From Isoetes taiwanensis (Eukaryota; Streptophyta; Lycopodiopsida; Isoetales; Isoetaceae), in contig JAJEKV010000050.1 of NCBI GenBank assembly GCA_021234155.1, forward strand, positions 2,801,842 to 2,865,841: DNA of 64,000 nt. Reading direction: 5' to 3'. Of the stretch, positions 9,322 to 21,318 are shown piece by piece (position 1 is the first letter of the stretch; every line of letters begins with the position of its first letter). The position numbers and the translations under genes are program-made. Under the pieces are notes generated by a model. That model was not told where the DNA came from. It saw nothing but the letters and a program-made list of their open reading frames with translations, and searched no databases.

Positions 9322-9340
9322 TTTTGGCGACCGATTGCTT
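9322..9340 (+). other. candidate primer binding site of the nested gypsy element
   Basis: 'ttttggcgaccgattgctt' follows the LTR after one base. The TTTGGCG start is of the kind used as PBS by plant gypsy elements, but I cannot assign the tRNA with confidence. Confidence 0.4.
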
Positions 9341-9512
9341 TCGACAGACCATTGATCGGCAAGAATTTCCATTGAAAAAGGAGTTGTTACCATTGGTATT
9401 GGTGATCGTCGGTAAAGAACGACACCATTGAGAAAGGAGCAATTTCTTGTGTGAAGGGGATTTTGCCGTAATTGATTTGCGGGGCAAAATTTGACAAGGG
9501 GAGCATAGTTTT

Positions 9513-11673
9513 ATGCCCAAGAGAAGTAAGAAGGAGATCCCACTAAGCTCCATCGTCACAAGAAGGGGACCGGTGAGTCAATCTTTGGGCTCAAAATTGC
9601 ATCAAGATTCAATTTCGTTTTCAGATTTGGGAGCAGATCTGGGGTCTAATTCTCAGATCCAGGAGGTTTTGATTCCATTTACCGATCTAGAAGGTAATCC
9701 AATTTCGTTTTTCAAATTGAAGGGAGATTCAATTTCGTTTTTCCAATTTCAAGAAACCCAAGAAGAGGCAGAGATGGCTGTATTACCACCTATGGTATGG
9801 GGTTTTCAGACAATGGGCATTCCAAAGTTTGATGATCTGGTGGATCGGGATCCTTTGAAGCATATTGTGAAGTTTGAGAGGTATTGCCAGCAATGTAAGT
9901 TACCGGTTTGACGATTACTTGCTTTGGTTTCATAGTTCTTTGCAAGATTCAGTGGAGGAATGGGCACAAACTCAGCCAGATACACTGACATATCAGGAAT
10001 TAAAGGAAGCTTTCATTGCTAATTATCAAGAAGTCCATGGTAAGGATAAGACTATGGAAAGGTGGACCAATTTTACACAAAAGGAAGATGAATCAATTAG
10101 AGAGTATAATCAGAGGTACATTGCGGTTCTCAAAGCCGTGGTTCATTGGAAGATTGCAAGGAGTGATGAAATGGATATTCAATGGTATGTGAAGGGGCTG
10201 AAACGAGCTATTGCTCATAAGGTGAAGGCCAAACAACCTACAACATTACTAGAGGCACAAAAGTATGCTCTCAAGGCTGAAGATAAGTTGGGATACATTC
10301 ATGAAGTTGCTGCTCCAGAGCATAAAACAGAGGATATTACATCCAAGATTTCTAAGCTAACAATTGGTGAGAAGCCAAGGGAGGTGCAATTTATTACTTG
10401 TGAGTATTGTGGGTCTATTGGACATTCTGATGCTACATGTAGATTGCTGAAATTCTGCTCAAGATGCCAAATCAAAGGCCATAATGATCAAGAATGCAGG
10501 GAGAAGAGATTCTTTGAGAGGGCCAATCCGGTATTTTTGTTATGCAACAAGCACCATCTATTCCTATTCAACCAATGCAAAGCACCTATCATACCACAAG
10601 TTCCAATGATGCCACAAGCTCCAATTGCCCAACAAGTTCCAATGGGTTCCACACCAATGGTGCAGCCAAAACAGGGATGGTATCCAAGTAAGGCTCATTT
10701 ATATTGCAAGTTATGTGATAAATTCAAGCATGATGAGACTACTTGTTGGAAACTCCATGGGAAACCAGAATGGGCAACCAACAAGTATCCACCAAAGCAG
10801 CAAGTGTTTGAATCAGTACCTCTTCCTAATAATGATGTTCGCATTCAAGATGCAAAGTACATTGATAATCCTCAAGTTAAGGCTCTTATTGAGGAGCTTA
10901 AGAAGCAAGAGAAGGCAAAATCAGTAGTAAATTGTGGATTTGTTGAGGTGGAGCATGACCCATTTCAGCAAGAAGAAGAGATTGGAGAAGTAAATGCAGT
11001 TACAAGATCACAAAAGGTGGTTCAAGAACCAAGAGTAGTGCCAATAGCAGAGAAGACTAAGACCTCTTTTCCAAAGGCTTTGAAGGGACAAGCACCTAAG
11101 AAGGTGCAATTCAATCTACTGCCTACAGAACAGTTTCAGTCTATAGAAGAAAATCAGCCCATAGTGATGCCTCCTATGGTGGATGAGGCAGTTCAAAATG
11201 AAGATGATGTGATCAGCCAAGTTTTGGCCACTAAAGTTACACTTACTCTTGAGCAATTAATGCATTATTCTCCAAATTTGTTGCAAGAGTTAGGGGGAAG
11301 AACAAAATCAGAAATTTCAGTCCAACAAATCATATCAAATGATACCGACAAGAGGAGAATGGAGCCACCAGCCCGGCAATCCAAGGATCCTGGGCCATTT
11401 CTTTGTGATGTGAGTATTAATGGATATCTAATTAAAGAGGCCAACATAGATACCGGCAGTGGAGTGAATGTAATGCCTTACCACATAATGCTTCAAGTTG
11501 GATTGAAAATGATGGAACCGACAACTATGATGCTCAAAGCATTCAATCAAATGAAGGTGCAGCCTATGGGAGTCATAACAAATATTTTATGCAAGGTTTA
11601 TGAGGTGGAAGCAATCTTGGATTTCATGGTTTTGAAATTTCCAGAGAGTGTGCATGCTGAAACTTATACTTTG
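9513..11673 (+). pseudogene. gypsy gag and start of protease, interrupted by a LINE
   Basis: Gag starts at the ATG 9513. A frameshift near 9900 moves reading from the first frame (through '...FERYCQQCKLP') to the next (from 'RFDDYLLWFHSSLQDSVEEW'). The following 120 residues fit the retrotransposon gag (capsid) domain. Three C-X2-C-X4-H-X4-C knuckles follow (CEYCGSIGHSDATC, CSRCQIKGHNDQEC, CKLCDKFKHDETTC); one or two is usual. A long linker leads to the aspartic protease, with its active site in 'ANIDTGSGVNVMP' at about 11440-11480. Reading stops at 11674, where the LINE is inserted, and the protease tail resumes after 18798. The protein would package element RNA and cleave the polyprotein, but this copy cannot make it intact. 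Confidence 0.85.
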
Positions 11674-11981
11674 TGAAGATCCGGAGCACCCAGGGCGGAG
11701 CGGGGCGGAGCGCTACCATGGTCATGCTTAACCCTAACTAGGGTTCGATCGTGATCAGGCTCATAAATCGAGGTAAATCGAGGTAAGCAGGTAAGGTAAT
11801 CTACATTACATCTTTAGATCTAGGATTTTTTGGGTCCCATCACGTCCCTGGAAAGTCATCTTCATCTCTGCATAATTCGATTGTACCCCCTCTTTCTTTT
11901 GCCAACTTTCCCCTTTCTCTGACTTCCAATCATCTTAATTCTCCTCACGGCTTTTGAGACTCCCTGCATCTTTCTGTTATC

Positions 11982-14306
11982 ATGGTCCCACCGGATCTAG
12001 CGGGCGGATTATCTCCCCCGATGCACTCCATCTTAAATACCTTCTGCTCCTTAAATGCTGAAGAACAGAAAGAAATTCTAGCCCAACAACAGCTGCTGCT
12101 TCAAGGAGACATAGCTCCGATTCAATTTGGTGAATTCACAACCTTCGTTGCTAAATCGATGGCGCCAAAGAATGCTCTTCCATCTTCCTTCCCGGATAGA
12201 CCTTTCTGGGACTGCTATGCTCCACTGAATGCCAATTCAAGCAACACTTTCATGCGGAGAGCTCAACCTTTTAAGGAAGACATTACTATAAAACAAGACA
12301 TTCTGACCATGAAGAAGCACAATCCACCGACTTACCGCCACTCCAGAGGTACTAAATTGAATCCTGAGCTTTGTCATTCAAGGTTTGAATTTCTCTCAAG
12401 ATGCATCTTTGTCATTTCTTCGGGCGAAAAGGAAGGTATTGTTTTAGGGAATGTGTCCAAGCAAATTTGTGCTTTATCTAAATCGATCCAAATCTCTGCT
12501 ATCTACTGGACTCGTTTCCCATATTTCATGATCGAATTCTGTTCGGAACAGGCTGCTGAACACATCTTAAAGATGGGGCACCTCACTCATCTTGGCTTTA
12601 GAATTAAATTTCAGAAGTGGTCCTATCATTTTAACCCTCTAAAGCCATCAACTCTCATGCACACATCATATGTTCACCTGCATGATCTAAATCCAGAATT
12701 TTGGGAGCCCCAATGCTTAAAAACTATCTTTTCTCCTATTGGCTCCTTCATATCAACAGAACGCAGACCTGACAGGCCTCCCACGGTATTCATACAATTG
12801 GATCTTCTCAAACCTATCCCGCTTGAATTGACTTTCCAGGATATGTTTGAAACTGACTAATCCTTGCTCTTAAGATGGAATGGGTTGCCTCCTGTTTGTC
12901 CGATCTGCAGGAAACGTTTGCATGGAGGAGGAAAGTGCTCCCCGATGCCTGTCCAACCAATTGGTGTGGAGCAAGCTACCCCAAGTGTAGAACACGACAC
13001 TGCTCGCAATCGTGGTAACATTAACGGTAGTGCTAGACGAATTCGAAGGAGACAAATCATTAAGGAGAAGATTGCCTTAGCCAATAAGGAACTTGAAGAA
13101 ACTCTCAAATCCCATGATTTGAATTCTTTTCCTGCTAAAGGTTGTGTGAAGGTTTTAAACAAAGGGGTCACTATTAAAGGTGTTTCATTCAACCCCTCGA
13201 CCATGGTTAAAACCTTTGATAAGCACAAACCTCCAGAACAGGTGCAATATGATAAAGTCACAATAATTGTGGCTGAGGATGGTGGTATACGAGATGAAGT
13301 TCCATCTTCCTCTCAACCTACACAATCTGTTGATAAGGAACACATGGTCAATGATGCTACAGAAGATATGCAACACAATCTGCTTGAGCAGGTCCCTCCT
13401 GTGAGACCGGTCAACTCGCCTGATAAGGGGGATTCTGGCTCCCCTCTCCTTTGCAGTAACAGATTCAAAATTCTACAGGATTCTTCAACTGATCTTGATG
13501 AGGAGTTCAATGATCTCTTCACACCACAAGGAAAGGATGGATACATACAAAGTTTGGCTCAGATACCACTGCACATCCAGGGAACAGGATCACTTTCTCC
13601 AACCTCCCATACACCAATTACCCCCACCTCTCCCACCTCTCCCACCTCCCCCTCCAGGTCTATCTTTGTTGATCTCTCAGTAGATCCATTCAATCATACC
13701 CACGATGCATTGGTCAACTCTCACTCCCCTTCTCACCATACCCCTTGCCCCGAACTCTATAAAAGTATGGAAAGTCACTCGTGGACCCGATGAGCAGGAT
13801 TGTCTCAAGCCGTGGATGAAAAGTGTCTTTTGATAAACAAGCAGATTGAAGACAAGGAGATGGAGCGAATCCAGGTAAGTGATCACTCCCCTGTTTGCCA
13901 GAGCACACATCTTGACTCCCAGATAAGTCAAACACAGGACCAACAAAAGGACTTTATCCCCTCAACACAAGATAGTCCTACCTCTTCACGACCGTGTGAT
14001 TTTGTTCAATCCACCTACCATAATACTGAAAAAGAGAGTATTGAGTATGGCCTGCAAGCTCTGCAATTGAACCTTGACATCTTGGACAACCTTGACCAGA
14101 GTCAACCAGATCTAATTGTGCCTGATTCAGAGGAAGATATGAGTAGCAGTCCCTTACATGATATCACCAATACATCTCTTAGATCTTTAAAAAGGAAAAT
14201 GAAAGGCAGGACCATAACTAAGTCCCCTGGGAGCACTGAGAATCTTCACACTTATAATACTCGAAGTAAGGCCTCACCTCATGGTCTCAGAAGTCTTATT
14301 TATTAA
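11982..14306 (+). pseudogene. LINE ORF1, nucleic-acid-binding protein, two in-frame stops
   Basis: One frame of 774 codons with stops only at 12858-12860 (TAA) and 13791-13793 (TGA). The first part (about codons 115-290) resembles the DUF4283 domain of plant L1 ORF1 proteins. Just after the first stop comes 'LPPVCPICRKRLHGGGKC', an incomplete version of the Cys-rich knuckle that follows DUF4283 in this family. The remainder is Ser/Pro/Thr-rich and low complexity, as is usual for ORF1 tails. The protein would coat LINE RNA. Two simple nonsense changes separate it from an open frame. Confidence 0.75.
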
Positions 14307-14339
14307 GCTCCTCCTGGGTTTTTTCTCCTACCCTCCTGC

Positions 14340-17300
14340 ATGAGGATCTTAACCTGGAACTTGAGGGGTATCAAAGGCCCCACCAAAAGGAGAAGGTTTA
14401 TTGCCACTGTGAGAGATTTCAAGGCAGATATCATTATGATTCAAGAACATAGACTCCCCAAATTTGACTCAGCAAATCTGGGTGAATGGATTCGTCCTGG
14501 GATGGCTTCCTGTTATATCCCAGCTGATGGCACCAAAGGGGGGATTGCCACCTTCTGGTACAACCAGAAGTTAATCATTACCTATATCAGCCCTTCCAAC
14601 AGATGGCTTTCTGTCACCCTCCAAATTAAGGACTGCCAAGTTGCCTTCATTAATATTTATGCCTTAACTGACCCCCATGAAAGAGAGCCCATGTGGCTTG
14701 AAATCAACCTTGGATGAGCCAAAGACCAAAGATATTGAGAACCGGGTGGTTACTGGGGATTTCAATAACACCCCTCATAGTGATATGAAGCTTGGCAACA
14801 AAATTAACATGTCCATTAATGAAAGATATTCCTGGGACAATTGGATGTCCAACCAAGACCTTATCTATGTCCCATCTTCTAACACTAAATTCTCCTGGAG
14901 CAACAAGAGAAAGGGTGATCAGAGGACTTTTTCGCATCTTTGGGATGATTTTATATCCATAACTCTGCTAGTTGGTTAGACAATTGTATTGTTACTGGAG
15001 ATATAGCTAGCACCATCTCAGATCACCAACCACACTTCCTTGACACTAAAGATCTGAAAATTGGCCCTAGAAGCAAGAACACTCCTTTCAAGTTTAACAC
15101 CTCTCGCGCCCAAATGAAGTCTTTTTGTCAAGAGTTCACCTCTTTCTACCTCTCTCTGCCCAAGATTGGCCAACACCAATCCATGAAGTGCTTCAATGAT
15201 AAAATGAAGAAAGTCAAAGATTGGGTGAAACAATGGGGAAAAGACCTTGCTCAGAAAAGGAAAGCTATAATGTCCAGTCTGTTGGAACAAATCAAGAATA
15301 TTAGATCTGATCTTGAAGGCAATCCTAGGGATGACTCTCTTCATTTGAGAGAGGAACAATTAGAAATTCAGATCAAAGCTCATGAAGAACACCAGGTTAA
15401 GGGGATGGCCCTTAGGAGTAAAGTTAAGATGTACAATCAATTGGATCATGAGAGCTCTAAAATGTTCTTTAGAATTGCTAGAAACAGGCTGGTTAGTAAC
15501 TCCATTACCCAGCTGGAATCTGAACAAGGTTCCACTCTTACAGATGAGAAGGAAATTGCCTCAGCCTTCCTTGATTTTTACACTAATCTTTTTAAAGACG
15601 AATTGATAGAAGATTGTAAAATTCAGGAAGTCTTTGATATCATTGGCCCTCCTAATGATATGATGGATGATGATTGGACTGAAGTCCCTGAACTTCCTGA
15701 AATCTTTGAAACTCTTAAGAAAATGAAGCATGGAAAGAGTCCTAGTATAGATGGTTTTCAACCTGAATTCTTTATGGAATTTTGGCCTATTATGAAGGAG
15801 GACATCATCCAATTTGTTCAGGGGGTTTGGAGAGCCAGCACTATTTATCCAACCTTCAATGTTGGAGTTATCTCCCTCATCCCTAAGACTGAATCCCCTT
15901 CTAAAACCAATGAATGGCGCTCCATCTCCTTGACTATAACTTTATACAAGCTTGTAGCTAAGATTATAGCTGGTAGAATTTTGGTTCACCTCCATGAAAA
16001 AGTGAATGCCTGTCAATCTGCATTTCTTCCCAGCAGATCCATTTTGGATAACTATATAGCTGCAAATGAGGCTCTGCACTGGAATAGATTGACCAAACAA
16101 AACTGCATCCTCCTCAAGCTGGACTTCAGAAGGGCCTATGACTGTATTTCTTGGAAATTTTTAGAGAAAGCCATGGTCCATATTGGCATTCATCCTGCCC
16201 TCACTAAGCTCATTATGGGATTAAACCAAAAAGCCACTTCTTGTGTTATTGTCAATGGGACTCCTACTGGTTTTTTCCACATTCAAAGAGGGGTGAGACA
16301 AGGCTGCCCCCTGGCTCCCTACCTCTTTATAATTGCTGCTGAAATTCTCACTAAAATGGTCCTCTCTTACCAAGATAAGGGTCTGCTCCATGGCCTTCAA
16401 ATGCCTGATTCCAATAAACAGCTTTCCATTCTTCAATATGCTGATGATACCTTTACCATGCTTAGAGCTGATAATGACAATATGAAGAATTTTATGGACT
16501 GTATCTCTAAATTTAGTGCTGCCTCTGGGATCCACCTGAATTATGCCAAATGTTCCATCCTAGCTGATGGCTCGTATCCAGACCTTAATACACATGGCAT
16601 CAAATTTGTTCCTAATGGCCAATACCTGACTCTTTTAGGCCTCCCCCTTGCAGTTCATATGTCCCATAAGATTGCTTGGCGACCTCGACATTAATAGGAT
16701 CGGGAAAAAGCTTATCCTCCTTAAAGGTTCCCCTCTCTCGGCCGGGAGGATTTTGATTGCCAACTCTGGCCCTTGCTAGTAGCCATGTCTATTTCTCTTC
16801 GCTTTGATTGTCGACAAGGCTTCCTATAACAAAATTGAGCAATGCATTAAAGAGTATATTTGGCAAGGTACACATCTTTTCTCGCTTGGGATCGGTGACT
16901 CATAGTAAAAAGTCGTGGGGTTTGGGATGTAAATCCTTATTTCTCCAGGCCCAAGTGCTTGGGGCCAAAAATGTGTGGAAAGCCATCTCTGGTTTCCAAT
17001 CTCCTGCTATGGATTTTATTAGGTTTTGGATTAATAAAAGTAAACCCCTAGGAAGTCCCTCCCTTAAGCACCAGCTCCCAGATTCTGCTTTCTATGAGTT
17101 CAAATGTGCAGCTAATACTTCTCCTCTCCTTAGAAGTATCTTTAAAGCATGGGAGAAAGTGGCTGCTAACTTTACTCATGACAAATTGTCCAATTCAGTG
17201 AGAGATACTTCCATATTCTGGTCTCCTGTGATGGCCCCTCCCTCCTACTCTGCTATGGCTATCTGTCACCCTACATGTTACAAAAAATGGCACTCTGCTA

Positions 17301-18639
17301 ATATTTTGCATGTCAGAGACCTCATTGATGATGAGGAAAATTGGATTCCTTGGGAAGTGATTAAGAAGAAAGTTGGAGGGGGTGCTACTCACAGATCGAT
17401 TTATAAGAAAGTGGTGCTCACCTACTCCCCTTTCTTAGGCAAAGATGGCAAGGGGGAGAGTCACTCCCCCCTGAATTGGTTTTTCAAGGTTAAAAGGAGC
17501 TACAAAGTATCTAAGATTTACCATGCATGTCTTCCCCAGAAAAGCAGAAAGCATGCCTCTCTCCAGGGCTTATCTTCCAAGAATTTCAAGAAAATTCTCC
17601 AGTCTAGCTGGAAATCCTATGCCTGCCCTAAGATAAAAGTGTTCTCTTGGCTCATCCCCGCATGCTATCCCCGAGTAACACTAACATGATCAAGAGAAAC
17701 TTTAAGACTGTCCATAGTGCTCTCTGCCAGCTCTGTAACAATCATGATGAATCTGTGCTACACATTTTCACTTGCCAAAGGATCCAGGACTTTTGGAGAT
17801 GGTTGACTCGGTCGGGCCTGAAAATCCCTGATTTCGATTCCATAACCAGTATTTCTCAATTCTTTTCAGCTCGTAATTCCAAGTGTCAATTGTACGGTCC
17901 TACAACTAGCCCCCCGTGGATTGTCGGAAACATAGAAATAATGTGGCTCTGGCAAACAGGAAATGTGACCTTAATTGGATGAAGCTCAATTTCCAATTTG
18001 AACTTATTAGATGTGCTATGGCTCATAAGGCCCTTAAATTGGAGAAGTTTGATACGGATTGGTTGAATTGGGGCTCCTTCAAGTCTACTTTCTTTACTAT
18101 TCATTCTGACTCTCTGATTGACTTGAATGCCTTTGTGGATTGCAGTCTTTTTGAACAATGTGGTTCAGGTATTCAGAGGATCAATCCTACCGGATGATGT
18201 TCCTATCCACCATTCAGGGACGCCTCGTCAAGCTGTCAGAGCTACGTTTCGGCTTAAATTCTTGCTGAAGGAAGCATACAATGCACACATTCTCCACAAG
18301 TTCATTGGAGCCAACAACCGGCTTCTTACTGAAAGACAGTTCTCTTGCTTGCGGTCTATGTATTACTACCATAAAGGCAGATGTGAGGCTGCAGCTGGTG
18401 TGTTATTGGATATTATCCAGGTACCCATTGATGAACTACTGCTGCTGACCCCCTCCTGGGCTGAGATTAATTGGATGGCCCCCCCTTGCTTTTCAATGCC
18501 CCTTAATGCTACACACTCTTTCCCTGATCTTCCTACTATCCCGGATTCTCTACTGAACTTATCCCCTACCCCAGGTTCTGCTGCTTCCCTACCAATTTCC
18601 CAAAACTCTGTCCCCTCCATCCCTGGCATATGGCTGTGA
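14340..18639 (+). pseudogene. LINE ORF2: AP endonuclease, reverse transcriptase, zinc-finger tail
   Basis: It starts at 'MRILTWNLRGIKGP'. Endonuclease motifs are visible in order: WNLRG, IQEHRL, GDFNNT and TISDHQPH. The reading frame changes near 14700 and returns near 14940. RT occupies 15114-16694, with 'SLIPKTESP', 'KLDFRRAYD', 'RGVRQGCPLAPYLF' and the catalytic YADD ('LQYADDTF', about 16436). After 16694 the frame is broken again. The remaining frames (16808-17689, 17647-17982, 17916-18197, 18127-18639) carry the zf-RVT-type finger 'CQLCNNHDESVLHIFTC' and an unassigned C-terminal part. The intact protein nicks target DNA and reverse-transcribes LINE RNA there; this copy has at least five breaks. 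Confidence 0.85.
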
Positions 18640-18797
18640 AGGTGATCCTGTTTTGACAGACTTTTCTCGTTGCCAATGGACAATTGGTTGTTTTGTTTAT
18701 ATTTAATTTTCTCTGATATGGGCTTTGAGCCTTATTTTGTATGTACTTAAGTTATGATTAATATAATCCTTCCTTTCCCTCAAAAAAAAAAAAAAAA

Positions 18798-19186
18798 AAC
18801 TTATACTTTGTTGCTGAGTCGTACATGGTTAGATGCCGTACAAGCTGAGACTTCATGGAGGAAGCGCGAAATGAACATCTTTCAAGGAGAACACAAGGTT
18901 ACTATAGATCATCCTCTGAAATCAGCAAAAGGTACCATTCTTTGCAATCCTTCTTTGAGCAGCCCGCAGTTAGAAATCAGCAAAGAGAATGCAATGGTGT
19001 CAGGGCAGCAAGGTCTTAGTTATTTTCATGTCTTGGAAGTGGGTGACAGGGAAGATAAGACTTTGTACAAGTGGTTAAAAGGTACCCATTTCAGAAATAT
19101 ATCATTTACAGCAGCAAGTTGCAGATAAGTATATCCAAAGACTTGAAAGTATTGGTGAAGGTGAGTTACAAGAGACTCTTGTAAAC
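18798..19186 (+). pseudogene. gypsy protease C-terminal part, after the LINE
   Basis: Reading resumes across the duplicated target and continues the protease ('LLSRTWLDAVQAETSWRK...') to the stop at 19126-19128. A frame change then leads into the RNase H frame that starts near 19187. I recognise no separate domain in the linker. Confidence 0.6.
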
Positions 19187-20092
19187 ATGCAGGAGGAGTC
19201 CATTCAAAGACCCATTGGGGAGACTTTATTTCAGCAAGGTATTGATCAAGATCAAGTGGAGATGTTGATTTTGACATCAAGCATGGATGGGGTCAGCAGA
19301 AATCAGTCCACTATGGAAGGACAAATGTATTTTGATGGTGCATTCTCTAAACTCAAGAATTATGGAGGTGTAGGAGTCTTTCTGATATATGGGCATAAGA
19401 AGGAGATTGTTACATTGAGTATACCATGCAATGCAAGTAGTAATAATGAGGCTGAATATCATGCACTTATTCAAGGGATGACTTTGGCAAAAGAGAAGCA
19501 TGTTGATTGTTTGACTATTTTTGGAGACTCTTTGTTGGTGTGTCAACAACTTATGGATCAAGTTCAGGTTTTAAGTGCTAATTTGAGAGGCTTACATCAA
19601 CAAGCCATGGATTTGAAGTCATGTTTTCAGCAATGCATTGTGATACATGTTCCAAGGGAACAAAACAGTGTGGCGGATGCTTTAGCACAATCGGCAATGG
19701 TGCAAGCAGCTTGGTGGCATGCGCACATTCTGGAGAATGAGGTAAATCATATCAGTCCATGTTCAACACAGTCACCACATTCACCACATTCGTCATTGTC
19801 ACCACACTCACCACATTCATTACAGTCACCACATTCAGTCAAGAACATCAATATTTCTCAAGGCAATCAAGAAGAATTGGTTACTATTGGAGGCGACCTT
19901 ACTCAAGAGGATGAACGTGATTTGATATCTTTGTTAAGAGAATTCAGGGATGTTTTGGCAAGAAATTACAAAGAATTGAAAGGCATTCCACCGGAGGTTG
20001 TGGTTCATACCATTGATTTGAAACAAGGATCAAAACCAGTCCAACAAGCTCAAAGGAGAATGAGTCCAGCGTGGTTCATACCATTGATTTGA
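19187..20092 (+). pseudogene. gypsy pol: additional RNase H placed upstream of the RT
   Basis: A type I RNase H domain covers residues about 45-170 of this frame. All four catalytic acids are visible: D50 (MYFDGAF), E90 (NNEAEYHAL), D114 (IFGDSLLV) and D164 (SVADALAQ). This is the 'archaeal-like' kind that Tat-group gypsy elements carry in addition to the one fused to RT. A linker of repeated S-P-H units (residues about 192-220) follows, encoded by 'tcaccacattcaccacattc'-type DNA. The RT N-terminus then begins ('LLREFRDVLARNYKELKGIPP'). The frame is lost because of the 71-bp tandem duplication at 20000-20141. The enzyme would degrade the RNA of RNA/DNA hybrids during element replication. Confidence 0.8.
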
Positions 20093-20141
20093 AACAAGGA
20101 TCAAAACCAGTCCAACAAGCTCAAAGGAGAATGAGTCCAGC
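20000..20141 (+). repeat. 71-bp perfect tandem duplication in pol
   Basis: 20000-20070 and 20071-20141 are identical ('gtggttcataccattgattt...gagtccagc'). Because 71 is not a multiple of three, the duplication shifts the reading frame at the start of the RT. Confidence 0.95.
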
Positions 20142-21318
20142 GATAGAGGAGCAAGTAAAGGTTATGAAGCTTTTGGAGGCAGGATTTATTGTACCAGTGC
20201 CAAATTCAGATTGGATCAGTTCTATTGTACCAGTGAGAAAGCCAAATAACTCAATCCGAGTATGCATTGATTACAGGGATCTCAACAAAGCTACCAAAAG
20301 AGATCATTTTCCTACACCATTCATAGACACTTTGCTGGATATTGTTGCAGGAAATCATGCCTATTCTTTCTTGGATGATTACTCAGGATATAATCAGATC
20401 CAAATCTATCCACCACATCAAGCAATGACGGCTTTTCGAACATCTTTTGGCATCTATGCTTATAAGGTATTACCTTTTGGCCTTACAAATGCTCCACCAC
20501 ATTTCAAATGAGCTATGACATATGCTTTTCATGATATTTTAGACTTTTTGAGAGTCTTTATAGATGACTTAACAGTATTTTCTAATCCAAGAAAGGATCA
20601 CTTGGATCATCTCAGAAAAGTTCTTGAAAGATGCCGATTGTATGGCATAAGTTTGAATCCTGCTAAGTGTATTTTCTTCACTAGAGGAGGAAAACTATTG
20701 GGCAATTATGTTTCAGACAAGGGATTACAAGTGGATCATGGTAAGATTGCAGCCTTGGAGAAGGTCAAACCACCTACAAATGTATCCCAAGTGAGAAGCT
20801 TATATGGCCAACTCAGTTTTAGTAGGAGGTATTTGCACAATTTTGCTAAAATAACCCAGCCACTTGTGGATTGTATGAAGCCAGGGCAGAATTTTAGATG
20901 GAAGGAGGACGCTCAAGAAGCATTTGAATGGTGCCTTACACAATTGAAAGAGAGAACTTTGCTGATTCCTCCAAGAATGAGTGAGCCATTTCATTTATTC
21001 TTTACAGTTTGGGAGCAAGCTTTGGCTGTCACACTATGTCAAAAAAATCAGCAAAAGCATTATGATGTGAATTATTATGCTAGCAGGTTGTTAACTCCAC
21101 ATGAGCAGAAATGGACTCATGTGGAGCATCTTGGGTTGGCATTGAAGTGGGCCTTGAATAAATTTAGACATTATCTTCTTCCTTCACAATGGAATTCAGC
21201 AAATGTACAGTATGTCTACATTCATATGGATGTGAACCCATTGCCATGCATTTACAATAAGACTGTCCAAGATCCTAAGTTTACAAGATGGGCTCTTATC
21301 ATACAAGATTTGAATTGA
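20071..21318 (+). pseudogene. gypsy reverse transcriptase and degenerate RNase H
   Basis: The RT runs from 'MKLLEAGFIVPVPNSDWIS' through 'RVCIDYRDLNKATKRDHFPTP', 'FGIYAYKVLPFGLTNAPP' and the catalytic 'VFIDDLTVF' (about 20560). A TGA at 20509-20511 interrupts it where CGA (Arg) is expected ('HFK*AMTYAFHDIL'); the frame is otherwise open. The RNase H joined to RT follows ('FHLFFTVWEQALAVTL...YYASRLLTPHEQKWTHVEHLGLAL'). The first catalytic Asp expected in the FxDAS-like motif is replaced (FTVWEQ), as often seen where a second RNase H has taken over. Confidence 0.85.

Larger units (their letters stand above)
11674..18797 (+). mobile_element. full-length-looking LINE (plant L1-type) inside the gypsy protease
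   Basis: The element begins with a GC-rich 5' end and ends in a run of 18 A (18782-18799). It is flanked by the duplicated target 'aacttatactttg' (11661-11673 and 18798-18810), with an ambiguity of one to three A against the tail. It holds a 308-bp 5' UTR, ORF1 (11982-14306) and ORF2 (14340 to about 18640). The same-strand insertion splits the gypsy protease. Both ORFs carry stops or frameshifts although the tail and TSD are perfect. Confidence 0.92.
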
